From RYN-428 sp035551995 (lineage in GTDB: Bacteria; Planctomycetota; Phycisphaerae; Tepidisphaerales; Tepidisphaeraceae), in assembly GCA_035551995.1 (NCBI GenBank), contig DASZME010000022.1, positions 1-64,000 of the forward strand: a stretch of DNA of 64,000 nt, written 5' to 3'. Both the position numbers and the translations under genes were made by a program. The notes below the pieces were generated by a model. It did no database searches. It saw only the letters and a program-made list of their open reading frames with translations, and was not told where the DNA came from. Below are positions 36,875 to 46,074 of this stretch, piece after piece. How positions within the stretch are numbered: the first letter of the stretch is position 1; every line of letters begins with the position of its first letter.

Positions 36875-37861
36875 TCAAGAATCGACTTTCGCTCCGAGTC
36901 TCGTCATTAGTTCGTCGAACTGGTCCAAGGTACCATAATGTAAGATAACTCGCCCCTTTCCCTTCTTGGCGGCAGCGCGAACCTGAACCCGAAGACCGAG
37001 TTGTTGAGTAAGTGATTTCTCCAGATCCAGAACATGAGCCGAAGGATCAGGCGTGACCCTTACGGCTGAAATTCCATTCCCCCCCTGTTCAAGCTGACGC
37101 TCCAAATTCCGAACCGATAGATTCTGGCCCACGACCAGATTCGCCAGTTTTTCCTGCTCCACTGGATCGCGCACGCTCGCGAGTATTTTGGCATGCCCCA
37201 TCGACAGTCTTCCGTCCGCAACCATAACCCTGACCGCCTCAATCAAGTCGAGAAGACGCAGGTAATTGGCGACACTGCTTCGATCTTCCCCGGTGCGACC
37301 GGCCAGTTCCGCCTGTGTGAGACCGAGTTGGGTCATCAGCGTTTTATACGCCTGTGCACGGTCGATAGGATTGAGATCCTCGCGTTGAATATTTTCAACG
37401 AGCGCCATCTGGGCTTGTTCCAAGCTGGTCGCGTCTCGGACAAATGCTGGAATAGTAGCAAAACCAGCCAGTTTTGCCGCTCGCCAGCGGCGTTCGCCGG
37501 CGATCAACTGATACTGCTCACCCATTTTGCGAACGACGATCGGCTGAATCAGCCCCGTCGATTTTAAACTCGCGGCCAACTCGGCGATCGTCGTTTCATT
37601 CATCGCCCGGCGCGGCTGGTGTGGGTTTGGGGCAATGAATTCAAGCGGAATGGAGTTAACACCCATTGCGAAATGGGGCCGTTCTGCCGCCTCCGGATAT
37701 TCCGGCTGGTTCACGATGCCTGATAGGGAGTTCGCGTGATCGGGAGATTGCGACTTCGGTCGGGCCTCCGAAGCTTGGAGTGGAACATCAGGTGATGCAT
37801 TGGAAAGTGAAATCAGGCTGCTAAGCCCCCGACCAAGTCGCGGCTTCGGCTTTAGTGACAT
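36875..37861 (-). CDS. parB: Chromosome partitioning protein ParB
   Basis: 328 residues from the ATG at 37859-37861, chosen because AAGGAG lies 8 nt upstream and the protein then begins 'MSLKPKPRLGRGLSSLI', the usual ParB N-terminus. CTP-binding/ParB-N domain ~65-160 ('NPHQPRRAMNETTIAELAASLK', 'LIAGERRWRAAKLAG', 'ENIQREDLNPIDRA'), central HTH ~165-225 ('LTQAELAGRTGEDRSSVANYLRLL'), C-terminal dimerisation region. Loads on parS as a CTP-dependent clamp. parA is not next to it; the upstream neighbour is divergent nuoD. A parS 26 bp before its start suggests autoregulation. Confidence 0.95.
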   Translation of the reverse strand: MSLKPKPRLGRGLSSLISLSNASPDVPLQASEARPKSQSPDHANSLSGIVNQPEYPEAAERPHFAMGVNSIPLEFIAPNPHQPRRAMNETTIAELAASLKSTGLIQPIVVRKMGEQYQLIAGERRWRAAKLAGFATIPAFVRDATSLEQAQMALVENIQREDLNPIDRAQAYKTLMTQLGLTQAELAGRTGEDRSSVANYLRLLDLIEAVRVMVADGRLSMGHAKILASVRDPVEQEKLANLVVGQNLSVRNLERQLEQGGNGISAVRVTPDPSAHVLDLEKSLTQQLGLRVQVRAAAKKGKGRVILHYGTLDQFDELMTRLGAKVDS

Positions 37862-37886
37862 TGTGTACACTCCTTCAAGAACTATG

Positions 37887-37902
37887 TGTTCCACGTGGAA
37901 CA
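37887..37902. promoter_or_regulatory. parS site in the parB 5' region
   Basis: A second perfect copy of TGTTCCACGTGGAACA, 26 bp upstream of the parB start codon. Binding here could both nucleate ParB spreading and repress parB. Confidence 0.94.
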
Positions 37903-38287
37903 AGAATTCTAATCGAATCAAATCGAAGCTCAAGTTACCAAACCTCACAATCTTCCAAAATAGAAATGGGAGGTCCGCGCACTGCACAAGATAACGCGAG
38001 ACAAGAGAAGAAGAAGTGACAACGAAAGAAAACCTAAAATAACGCCCGAATGAAAATCTCCGGGTTCGACCTGCCGGCAGAGATCGCAAAGGTTTGGGAA
38101 AAATGAAAACTTCGAAAAAGACGTCTACATGTTTTATATTCACCAATGCGACTATCCGTCGAGCGAACTTGCCGGACTTTAGCATGGGTGTCTGGAACAA
38201 AATCTCGCCCCCGCTATAATCCGCCCGTTCCGACGCCTCCCATCACTGCTCCATCGCCAATCGAGCGACGGCAGGGGAGTTGCGTCG
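37903..38287. other. parB-nuoD divergent intergenic region
   Basis: About 385 bp with no credible gene; AT-richer than its surroundings. It must carry the promoters of both parB and nuoD. GGGGAG at 38274-38279 is the nuoD ribosome binding site. Confidence 0.5.
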
Positions 38288-39580
38288 ATGAGGAATTTTT
38301 ACGCTATGCCCTACACATTAACGCCCGCCACCGATGAATTGATGCCGCCCGACGTTTACGGAAACGACGGGGAAAATCGCTGGACGCTCAACTTTGGACC
38401 ACAGCATCCCGCCACGCACACCACCCTTCGCCTGGTTCTCGAACTCGACGGCGAACGCATCATCAAGGCCACCCCACACATCGGCTATCTGCACAGCGGC
38501 TTCGAAAAGCTCGGCGAGCATCTCAACTACAACCAGTATGTCACCATCGTCGATCGCATGGACTACTCGGCCCCCATCTATAACGAATTGGCGTGGCATG
38601 GCGCCGTCGAGAAGTTGATGGGGATCGACCTTACGCCGCGATGCAAGGTGTTACGCACGATCGCCAATGAGCTTGGCCGGATCCAGTCGCATCTCCTATG
38701 CGTCGGGGCGGCGGGACTCGATCTCGGCGCGTTCACGGCTTTTCTTTATGGGTTCAACGAACGCGAAGTCATCTACGACATCGTCGAGTACATGAGCGGC
38801 CAGCGCTTCCATACCAGCTGGACGCGGGTAGGGGGGTTGAACCAGGACCTCCCCGACGAAGCGGTCTTCAAGACCATGGTGAAAAAATTCGTCGATGAAA
38901 AAATGCCGGCGGCGATGGATGATGTCGAAAAATTGCTTAACAAGAATCGGATATTCATCGACCGCGTTAAAGGCGTGGGCAAGCTCACGAAAGAAGAAGC
39001 GATCGCCTGGAGCCTGAGTGGGCCGATGGCGCGGTCGGCGGGGGTGCCGCGGGATATTCGCAAAGATGAGCCATATCTCTGCTATAAGGATAATTGGGAC
39101 AACCAGGGGGCGCCGGCGGTCAATTTCAAAGTTCCGGTGATGACGACCGGTGATGTCTACGCGCGTTATCTCGTGCGATTGGAGGAGATGAAGCAGAGCC
39201 TCCATATCATCCGCCAATTGATCGACGACATTCCGCCGGGCCCGGTAAATGTGAGTCCGGAGGGGAAGGAGGTGCTTCCGCCGAAGGATCAGGTTTATAG
39301 CAGCATTGAAGGGTTGATTCAGCATTTCGAGTTGATCATGACCAATCGCGGGTTTGCCGCCCCCGTCGGCGAAGTGTATGGCTGCATCGAATCGGCCAAT
39401 GGCGAACTCGGATACTACATTGTCAGCGCCGGCGAGAATGTCCCCTGGCGCACGCGCACCCGCCCCAATAGCTATATCAACTACCAGGTCTTCCCGAAAT
39501 TAATTGAAGGCCACATGATCAGCGACGTGGTGGCGGTGCTCGGCAGCATCAACGTAATCGCGGCGGAATTGGATCGGTAG
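38288..39580 (+). CDS. nuoD: NADH-quinone oxidoreductase subunit D
   Basis: 430 residues, start at 38288 with GGGGAG 8-9 nt upstream. 49-kDa subunit of complex I at the quinone site. 'LNFGPQHPATHTTLRLVLELDGE', 'HIGYLHSGFEKLGEHLNYNQYVTIVDRMDYSAPIYNE', 'RTIANELGRIQSHLLCVG', 'GYYIVSAGENVPWRTRTRPNSYINYQVFPKLIEGHMISDVVAVLGSINVI' are diagnostic. nuoB/nuoC are not upstream; parB is. nuoE follows after about 155 bp. Confidence 0.97.
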   Translation: MRNFYAMPYTLTPATDELMPPDVYGNDGENRWTLNFGPQHPATHTTLRLVLELDGERIIKATPHIGYLHSGFEKLGEHLNYNQYVTIVDRMDYSAPIYNELAWHGAVEKLMGIDLTPRCKVLRTIANELGRIQSHLLCVGAAGLDLGAFTAFLYGFNEREVIYDIVEYMSGQRFHTSWTRVGGLNQDLPDEAVFKTMVKKFVDEKMPAAMDDVEKLLNKNRIFIDRVKGVGKLTKEEAIAWSLSGPMARSAGVPRDIRKDEPYLCYKDNWDNQGAPAVNFKVPVMTTGDVYARYLVRLEEMKQSLHIIRQLIDDIPPGPVNVSPEGKEVLPPKDQVYSSIEGLIQHFELIMTNRGFAAPVGEVYGCIESANGELGYYIVSAGENVPWRTRTRPNSYINYQVFPKLIEGHMISDVVAVLGSINVIAAELDR

Positions 39581-39735
39581 ACGAAGCCCCTGGCTGGAGT
39601 ACAATCGTTCATGGCCGCCGCAGCGTGAGATGATCGGCCACTCAGGCGCTATCTGCAAAATTTTTTCCCGAGGCGCTTCGGCCCCCCGCAGGCCGGCGAT
39701 CCTCTCTTTGAAATCGCGGAAGATGGCAAACGACT

Positions 39736-40419
39736 ATGGCATGGATTACTGAAAATCGTCGCACCGCAAAGATCGATCGTCGCGCCGAACCTTATCTCAC
39801 CGACGACATTAAACAGACTCTGGAGACAGTCTACTTTCCGCGCTACCCTACCAAACGCGCGGTGCTACTCCCGGCGTTGCATGCCATCCAGCATAAATAT
39901 AACTGGATCCCCGTGCAGGCGATGGAAGAGCTGGGGACATTCCTCGAACTGGCGCCGGCGGAGGTGATGGACACGGCTACCTTCTATGAAGAATATTGGC
40001 TCAAGCCCAAGGGGCAGTATCTCATACAGGTTTGCCGATCGCTTTCTTGTGAAGTCTGCCAATCGAAAGCGCTGACGGCACACTGTCGGAAAAAACTGGG
40101 GATCGAAGTCGGAGAGACTACCCCCGACGGAAAATTCACCTTGATCGAACTGGAATGCCTGGGCGCCTGCGGCGACGCGCCGGTCGCCCTGGTGAATGAG
40201 GCGCTCTACGAAAACCTCACGCCCGATAAGATCGACGCCGTGCTGGATCAGTTGCCGGCCGATCCGCATGATTTTCATGATCCGACGATGGACTGGGAAG
40301 CGCCCGGCGCGCACGAGCATGGATTCGCCGCGTCGGGGGCGCCGTCTCGCTCGCCGGATTTGCGGGAAGGCGTCGATCCCAATTCGCACGGCGGGGCGGA
40401 AGGCAAGACAATGAATTGA
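39736..40419 (+). CDS. nuoE: NADH-quinone oxidoreductase subunit E
   Basis: 227 residues. Thioredoxin-like [2Fe-2S] subunit of the NADH-oxidising module. 'YPTKRAVLLPALHAIQHKYNWIPVQAMEEL' then cluster ligands 'CRSLSCEVC' and 'CLGACGDAPV'. The last ~55 residues ('DPHDFHDPTMDWEAPGAHEHG') are a His/Asp/Pro-rich extension beyond the core family. Works with NuoF, which lies 2.4 kb downstream past three unrelated genes. Confidence 0.95.
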   Translation: MAWITENRRTAKIDRRAEPYLTDDIKQTLETVYFPRYPTKRAVLLPALHAIQHKYNWIPVQAMEELGTFLELAPAEVMDTATFYEEYWLKPKGQYLIQVCRSLSCEVCQSKALTAHCRKKLGIEVGETTPDGKFTLIELECLGACGDAPVALVNEALYENLTPDKIDAVLDQLPADPHDFHDPTMDWEAPGAHEHGFAASGAPSRSPDLREGVDPNSHGGAEGKTMN

Positions 40420-40431
40420 GCCTGTGCGAGA

Positions 40432-41088
40432 ATGAAGTTTGCGATTGACGGACAGACCCCGGCGCCGCGGGCGGCATACATGAAAAGTACATCCGAACCA
40501 GCCGATTCCAATTTCCGCCGCTATGTCGGCGTCGCGGCGTTTCTCGCCGTCGTTACAGGCGTTTCGTTTTTCTGGCAGCAGTATACGACAGTCTATCATT
40601 TCGCGGTTGTGCAGCCTGGCGCGCTGTATCGGAGTGGGGCGTTGTCGCGGCGCGAGTGGAACACGGTCATCACGCGAATTCAGCCGAAGACCGACGTGTG
40701 CCTGGTCGATGAGCGGGAGATGAACGATCCGGGCAAGCCCAAATTCAAGGATGAAGTTTCATTTCTAAAAGAGCGGGGGGTCGCGGTCGTGAGAATTCCG
40801 GTGCGGCTTGGCGGATGGCCGAGCAACGCCGACGTACAACGCTTTCTAAGCGTCGCCGCTGATCCGGCGAACCAGCCCGTACTGGTTCACTGTGACCAGG
40901 GCGTCCGCCGAACCGCGATGATGGTGGCCGCCTACCAGGAATCGATTCTGGGAATGGATAGAAATCAGGCCAAGGAACAAATTCTGAGTTTTGGCCATAG
41001 TAGATCCACGATAGACGATATCCGCCGATTCATCGACCTATATAACGCCAAGACCCGAACGGCGCCGCCGGAATTGGCTGTGCGATAA
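40432..41088 (+). CDS. Membrane-anchored dual-specificity/tyrosine phosphatase-like protein
   Basis: 218 residues (an ATG at 40480 is the alternative start). One N-terminal TM helix ('RYVGVAAFLAVVTGVSFFW') followed by a DSP fold: 'VVQPGALYRSGALSRREW', then the P-loop 'VLVHCDQGVRRTAMMVAAY' (HCx5R, complete). A putative general-acid Asp is not obvious. It starts 12 bp after nuoE and is probably cotranscribed with it. Resembles planctomycetal DSP-like proteins of unknown substrate. Confidence 0.85.
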   Translation: MKFAIDGQTPAPRAAYMKSTSEPADSNFRRYVGVAAFLAVVTGVSFFWQQYTTVYHFAVVQPGALYRSGALSRREWNTVITRIQPKTDVCLVDEREMNDPGKPKFKDEVSFLKERGVAVVRIPVRLGGWPSNADVQRFLSVAADPANQPVLVHCDQGVRRTAMMVAAYQESILGMDRNQAKEQILSFGHSRSTIDDIRRFIDLYNAKTRTAPPELAVR

Positions 41089-41097
41089 GAATAAGTC

Positions 41098-41237
41098 GTT
41101 AGTTGTTAGTTGCCGGTTGTCAGTTGCAAGTTATTGGCTGGCAAAAGAGAATACATCCCGAGTTGTAGACTACAACTGAGGAGATGTGCCGCCGCTAATA
41201 ACCAGCAACCACTTACTAACAACTAGTAACTAGCAGC
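41098..41237. repeat. Inverted 'GTTAGTTGTTAGTTGC' repeat
   Basis: GTTAGTTGTTAGTTGCCGG... on the left and ...AACCAGCAACCACTTACTAACAACTAG on the right face each other across about 70 bp. Same family as 44235-44318 and 57021-57059. Confidence 0.8.
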
Positions 41238-41249
41238 TACCGATACCCC

Positions 41250-41510
41250 ATGAGCACCCCTTCTTCCAAGAACGGCTTTTTCACTTGGCTCGGCCGACAG
41301 GTCGGGCATGTAAAGAAGGCGGTAGTCGAAGAAGATAAGCAATCTTCGATTTCGCCGCCAAGCGTGATTTATCGGAAAGATCGGGTCGAAGAAAAAGAGA
41401 TGCCCGATCAGCCGGGCATGAAGCTCCGCCGCACGGTAATCGATGAGGTCATCGTCCAAGCCCGGCCGAAATTACCGGATGAAACCCCCGGCGATTCGGC
41501 CGTTGATTGA
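41250..41510 (+). CDS. Small hypothetical protein
   Basis: 86 residues, 'MSTPSSKNGFFTWLGRQVGHVKKAV' then a charged, likely unstructured region ('DRVEEKEMPDQPGMKLRRTVIDEVIV'). No family recognised. Its position between nuoE-DSP and nuoF and its tidy ATG argue for a real gene, but nothing indicates function. Confidence 0.55.
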   Translation: MSTPSSKNGFFTWLGRQVGHVKKAVVEEDKQSSISPPSVIYRKDRVEEKEMPDQPGMKLRRTVIDEVIVQARPKLPDETPGDSAVD

Positions 41511-41872
41511 ACGGCAAGCGACCGTTCGATCCCCATTTCCGCCGTCGCCCTTGCCGTTCGCGGTTCAGGGGCTCGCATGAACATATGACGGATGACGTTA
41601 TCAAACTATGAATCAAGCTTTTCGCCTGGCGTTCGGTCGCACGATCTGGAAAGGTAATCATAATCATGATTTGGATTTTAGCCTGATTACCACCCACGCC
41701 GAATATCTCGGGTGGTTATTCCCCCGCCGGATCACCATCTACGCCGCCCGTTGCGGCGGTTGATTAGCTTGCAAGCCGGGCGACGTCAGACGGGTCGTAG
41801 CAAATCCCCGCTCTCGAAGAAACAGGTCGAGACGTCCCGCAGTGGCTACGACTTCCCCGTGGCGCCCTGCTT
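41511..41872. other. Intergenic region, no gene seen
   Basis: About 360 bp between convergent genes. Short frames only; no repeat or terminator that I can identify with confidence. Confidence 0.45.
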
Positions 41873-42757
41873 TTACTTTGCCAACTGCCATAACCAATCC
41901 TCCGCCGCCGCGAGTTTCGTGGTGGCTTGGGGCGTCAACTCATCTTCATGCCCGCGGCCGGGCATTTCGATTACTCGCTTGGGACCGGCGTAGGCGTCGA
42001 TAATCATCCGCTGGTATTTTGGCGGGACCGTTTGATCATTACCGGCCAAAAGAAAGACCGCCGGCGACGTCGCACGCGATGCGTTGGCGATCGAATCTAG
42101 ATCGCCGGGAATCTGGCCGGCGATGTAACGGGAGATCAGGCCGAGGTTCCACCAGCTATATTCGCCGGCGATCAACTGCCGCAACGGCGGCGGATTGACC
42201 AGGATCACGCCATCGACTGGACGCGCCGCGGCGACGCATAGCGCGGCGGTCGTTCCCAGACTCCATCCTTCCACGAAGATGGGACGATCGCCCGCGATCC
42301 GTTTAACCGCGTCATAAACAGCCAGCGCGCTCGGACCGACACGGGCGATTTCCGCTGGCCCTTGCGAACCGCCTGAGCCGGGGTAGTTCATTCCCCACAG
42401 CTCGATCGGTTTTTCCCATGCGTTGGCGACCTCGTTCATATAACGATCGGTGCGATCGCCCTGTCCGACGAAAAACAAAACAAAACCACGCGGCTCACGC
42501 GACGAAGCGGCGGGCGAGCGGGCAACCCAACATTCAACCCGCCGGCCGCCTACGGCGAGAAAGTGCGGCTTGGCGATGCCAGCATCCAAGGTTTCTTGAT
42601 TCCAACCAAGCACCTGCGTATTGGCGTTACAGCCGAGTAGACCTAACATGCCGATCGTCAAAAAAACCAGCGCCGTTGCATTTTGAAAAGCATGCGGCCG
42701 TTCGCGATCGCATGGCGCCGTTGATGCGTCATTGTCCACGATGTGAATATTTTGCAT
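41873..42757 (-). CDS. Alpha/beta-hydrolase lipoprotein
   Basis: 294 residues from the ATG at 42755-42757. A hydrophobic segment ending in the lipobox 'TIGMLGLLGC' (~45-50) suggests membrane anchoring by lipid. The hydrolase core has nucleophile Ser in 'VEGWSLGTTAAL', Asp in 'LLAGNDQTVPP' and His in 'PGRGHEDEL', with oxyanion region 'ELWGMNYPGSGGSQG'. Substrate unknown; serine esterase or peptidase of the BAAT/DLH-like group. Divergent from nuoF with about 110 bp between starts. Confidence 0.85.
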   Translation of the reverse strand: MQNIHIVDNDASTAPCDRERPHAFQNATALVFLTIGMLGLLGCNANTQVLGWNQETLDAGIAKPHFLAVGGRRVECWVARSPAASSREPRGFVLFFVGQGDRTDRYMNEVANAWEKPIELWGMNYPGSGGSQGPAEIARVGPSALAVYDAVKRIAGDRPIFVEGWSLGTTAALCVAAARPVDGVILVNPPPLRQLIAGEYSWWNLGLISRYIAGQIPGDLDSIANASRATSPAVFLLAGNDQTVPPKYQRMIIDAYAGPKRVIEMPGRGHEDELTPQATTKLAAAEDWLWQLAK

Positions 42758-42866
42758 GAGTGCTCTGAGCATAACGAATAACACGATCGGCTGGCGACGA
42801 TTGCTCTGGCCGATTACTTCGCTAAAATCCCCCGGCTGTTATCTGTAATGCATCCGGAGATTTTCG

Positions 42867-44231
42867 ATGGCTTTTACTGAACCGGTCCTCACCAAGCGTA
42901 TTCCCCTTGATCCCGCCCAGCGAAAAATCGTCTGGTATGACGACTACGTCGCCACCGGCGGATACGAATCTCTGAAAAAAGCGTTGAACATGAAGGCCGA
43001 GGAGATCATCAAGCTGACGATCGACTCGGGCCTGCGCGGTCGCGGCGGGGCGGGTTTCTCGGCGGGACAGAAATGGTCCTTTATTCCCAAGGAAAAACGG
43101 GGGCCGCACTATCTGGCGGTAAACGCCGACGAATCGGAGCCGGGCACGTTCAAGGATCGCTACCTCATCGATTACGATCCGCACTCGATGCTCGAAGGGA
43201 TCGCGATCTGCGCCCTGGCCACTCAGGTCGACGTGGCGTACATTTTTATCCGCGGCGAATACCATCGGCAAGCGAAGGTGCTCGAGAAAGCCGTCAAGGA
43301 AGCGTACGAAAAAGGCATCTTCGGCCAGCAGGGAATCCTGGGCAGCAATCATAAGCTCGAATGCTACGTTCATCGCGGCGCCGGCGCCTATATCTGTGGC
43401 GAAGAGACTGGCCTTCTCGAAGCGTTGGAAGGCAAGCGTGGCTGGCCGCGGAATAAGCCGCCGTTTCCGGCCATCGCCGGCGCGTTTGCCCGGCCGACGG
43501 TCATCAACAATGTCGAGACGCTTTGCCTTGTTCCCCCGATCATCGAGCGCGGGGCCGATTGGTTTAAGTCGATGGGGACAAAATCATCGCCGGGCCCCAA
43601 GCTCTATGGCATGTCGGGCCACGTCAACAAGCCCGGCGTCTATGAAGACGAGCTGGGCATCACGCTTCAGAAATCCATCGACCTTGCCGGCGGAATGAAG
43701 GGCGGCAAATACAAAGCCGCCATCTGCGGCGGAATCTCGATGGGCGTTCTCGGACCCAACGATCTGGATATCAAGCTCGATTTTGACGACGTCCGTTTTC
43801 GCGGCGGATGCCTGGGCCTGGGCACCGCCGGAATGATCGTCATGAACGAGCATACCGACATGGTCGCGGCGTTGCGAAACTGCGTGCGCTTTTATGCTCA
43901 CGAAAGTTGCGGCCAATGCACGCCATGCCGGGAAGGCTCGGGATGGATGATCAAAATCCTCAACCGCGTGATGGAAGGCATGGGCCGGGCACGCGATATC
44001 GATCTGCTGATGGAATTGGAAAAGACGATGGGCATCATGCCCGGCACCACCATCTGCGGCTTAGCCGACGGGACAAGCTGGGCGACGCGGACCTTTATCA
44101 ACAAATTCTACAGTGAGTTCGCGGCCGTTTGCCCCGAAGAGCCAACGGTGCAGGTAACCGTGAGCCGCGGCCGCCGAAATGTCGCGACGCCGATGGGCTC
44201 GAATACGCGAACAGCCGTGGCGATCAAGTAG
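42867..44231 (+). CDS. nuoF: NADH-quinone oxidoreductase subunit F
   Basis: 454 residues. Carries FMN, the NADH site and a [4Fe-4S] cluster. 'GLRGRGGAGFSAGQKWSFI' is the NADH/FMN glycine motif; 'VNADESEPGTFKDRYLI', 'YICGEETGLLEALEGKRGWPRNKPPFPA' (FMN) and cluster ligands 'ESCGQCTPCREGSGWM' plus 'TTICGLADG' are intact. Separated from nuoD-nuoE by a phosphatase gene, a small ORF and a convergent hydrolase gene, so the complex I genes are split here. Confidence 0.97.
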   Translation: MAFTEPVLTKRIPLDPAQRKIVWYDDYVATGGYESLKKALNMKAEEIIKLTIDSGLRGRGGAGFSAGQKWSFIPKEKRGPHYLAVNADESEPGTFKDRYLIDYDPHSMLEGIAICALATQVDVAYIFIRGEYHRQAKVLEKAVKEAYEKGIFGQQGILGSNHKLECYVHRGAGAYICGEETGLLEALEGKRGWPRNKPPFPAIAGAFARPTVINNVETLCLVPPIIERGADWFKSMGTKSSPGPKLYGMSGHVNKPGVYEDELGITLQKSIDLAGGMKGGKYKAAICGGISMGVLGPNDLDIKLDFDDVRFRGGCLGLGTAGMIVMNEHTDMVAALRNCVRFYAHESCGQCTPCREGSGWMIKILNRVMEGMGRARDIDLLMELEKTMGIMPGTTICGLADGTSWATRTFINKFYSEFAAVCPEEPTVQVTVSRGRRNVATPMGSNTRTAVAIK

Positions 44232-44234
44232 GGG

Positions 44235-44318
44235 AGTTGTTGGTTGTTGGTTGCTAGTTGCCAGCGAGGTGAATACCTTCTTCCTCACTAGCAACTAACA
44301 ACTAACAACCAGCAACTA
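44235..44318. repeat. Inverted 'GTTGTTGGTTGCTAGTTGC' repeat
   Basis: Left arm 44235-44270 and right arm 44283-44318 are nearly complementary (GTTGGTTGCTAGTTGC / GCAACTAACAACTAACAACC), forming a hairpin just after nuoF. It may act as its terminator or transcript stabiliser. Confidence 0.8.
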
Positions 44319-44336
44319 CCACCTTACGATCAAACA

Positions 44337-44801
44337 TCAATCTTCCATTAAACGATCGATGTGGCGAATGGCTTCGTCAATTGCCTTGATCGCTTCCCCA
44401 CGATGTCCGTGGAAATCCGATTTCGCTTCCGAGAGATATTCTCGGGCTTCCTTAAGCCGTTTGTTGGCTTCATGGAGTTTGGGATGATGTTCCAGCGGAA
44501 TCGCACGGACGGCATCGACATTGGAGCGACGCTCGGCCTCATCGGCGCAAAGGGAGATTTTGTCTCGCGCCTCATGAATGGCGTGCAATGCCTCCTCCTT
44601 GTGGCCATGAAAATCAGACTTTGATTCCTTAATGTATTGCTCGGCATCCCGCAGCGCTTCATCGGCCGCCAGAAGCTTGGGATGGTCCTTGAGGTGGGCT
44701 TGAACAATCGGCGTAAGGGGGCTGCCAAGAAACGCATAAGCGCCGCCGACAAGCGCCACGCCCAGCACGGCCGCCGATATGGAACGGTTGATCTTCCGCA
44801 T
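44337..44801 (-). CDS. Secreted helical protein with two 'KSDFHGH' repeats
   Basis: 154 residues from the ATG at 44799-44801. Signal peptide/anchor 'ISAAVLGVALVGGAYAFLG', then two ~50-residue units that align: 'HPKLLAADEALRDAEQYIKESKSDFHGHKEEALHAIHEA' and 'HPKLHEANKRLKEAREYLSEAKSDFHGHRGEAIKAIDEA'. Each is predicted to be a helical hairpin with an invariant SDFHGH turn whose His residues could bind metal. I know no named family. It is convergent with nuoF. Confidence 0.8.
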   Translation of the reverse strand: MRKINRSISAAVLGVALVGGAYAFLGSPLTPIVQAHLKDHPKLLAADEALRDAEQYIKESKSDFHGHKEEALHAIHEARDKISLCADEAERRSNVDAVRAIPLEHHPKLHEANKRLKEAREYLSEAKSDFHGHRGEAIKAIDEAIRHIDRLMED

Positions 44802-45248
44802 GTTTAATCTCCAATGCCGCGACTGAACGATCCGGCCCGCCCGCCACGGCAACGCAGGCGCCGGCGACGAAAGCCTCGCTCCCGCCGTCTCCACTCGGGG
44901 ATGCTACACCGACGAATCATTTTTGTGACCGTCCGAAATATCTCGGAAAAGACGCCGATTCTTTCCGCCGCCGAAGGAAGGGGCCGAGCTCGATGACATC
45001 GATCTCTTCCGCCGCGATTGACCTGACTCTTCCTCGCGCACCCGTCCAATACACTTCTGTTCGGCGCCCGAACGTCCCGCTCCCATAAAACCGGTCGTTA
45101 CATCATTCTCGTCGCCGACGATGAAAAGACCGCGCGTCGTTCGCGACGCTTGTGCATGTTATTCCGGCGATCCTCGACGCGAAGCAAGCGGTAAATCCGT
45201 CGATAGTCGTGATAAGAAAACCAAGTATTTCGGCCAGCGGAGAAGCGC
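44802..45248. other. Intergenic region, no gene seen
   Basis: About 450 bp between divergent genes. The minus strand continues as an open frame for 31 codons before the chosen start at 44801. Nothing else stands out. Confidence 0.45.
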
Positions 45249-45896
45249 ATGTTGAGGCGATTTCAAAAACCCGAGCGGATTCTTTTTCTTGGCGCGGCGA
45301 TGATCTCGTCCCTGCTTGGCAGAAGCGCAGCGTCGCCAATCTTACCGGTCGAAAGCATCGATTTTTCACCGAACGCCGCCGATCAACCATTGGAGTTGCC
45401 CACGGAAGACGCCGGGGCGATTACGCATTTGAAACTGGAGGCGGTGATTCGCAATCCGACCGGCGGCGTCGCCGGCGTCGAGTCGATGTTTGATGTGATC
45501 GCGTTCACCAGCGTTCCCGCCCCGATCTGGACGCCATATAGTTCGTCGCTGACAATTCTCCGCGGCCCCGATTCTTCCGCCTTCCCGCAAGACGCTCGAT
45601 CGAGCGTCAAGGTCACCGACACCGGCAACACGATCACCGGCAACGGCGTTCTCGTCGCACTTTATATCGATACCCTTGGATTCAACGCCGGCAGATCGTT
45701 CCCGCTTAGCCTTGCCGGCGGCATTCGTGGCGCCGAAGCGCAATTCGTCGGGGCGGCGGCGGCGAATATTCCCGTCTCAATTTCGAACGACATGTTGACG
45801 ATCACGCCCGAACCAGCGTCGATGGCGATGCTCCTGGTTGGAACCGTGGGGCTGTTGTTTCGCAGGAGGCGTAGCCGATTTTCCACGCGCGGTTGA
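45249..45896 (+). CDS. PEP-CTERM sorting-domain protein
   Basis: 215 residues. N-terminal signal ('ILFLGAAMISSLLGRSAAS'), a beta-rich body (~35-185) and a C-terminal sorting signal 'TPEPASMAMLLVGTVGLLFRRRRSR': PEP motif, hydrophobic helix, basic cluster. Such proteins are processed by exosortase and displayed or released outside. The passenger resembles cohesin- or type-A PEP-CTERM domains loosely. No exosortase in the window. Confidence 0.88.
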   Translation: MLRRFQKPERILFLGAAMISSLLGRSAASPILPVESIDFSPNAADQPLELPTEDAGAITHLKLEAVIRNPTGGVAGVESMFDVIAFTSVPAPIWTPYSSSLTILRGPDSSAFPQDARSSVKVTDTGNTITGNGVLVALYIDTLGFNAGRSFPLSLAGGIRGAEAQFVGAAAANIPVSISNDMLTITPEPASMAMLLVGTVGLLFRRRRSRFSTRG

Positions 45897-46074
45897 TGAT
45901 ATCAGCGCGGTCGAAAGACAAATTTCTTTCGTCAGCAAGCGATGAAATTATTCCGCCCAGCTTCCTGTTCGGAGCATTAATTTGGCGCGGAGAGGACTGA
46001 CAACTGTGTACCGGCGCTGAAAAATACAGCCGAGACGGCAGTGCTACGCGATATTCAGTGGTCCGTATTCAGGT

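Noticed and set aside
36501..36938. 145-codon plus-strand frame overlapping the parB 3' end
   Set aside because: No ribosome binding site or family resemblance; it crosses a parS site and overlaps the end of parB antisense.
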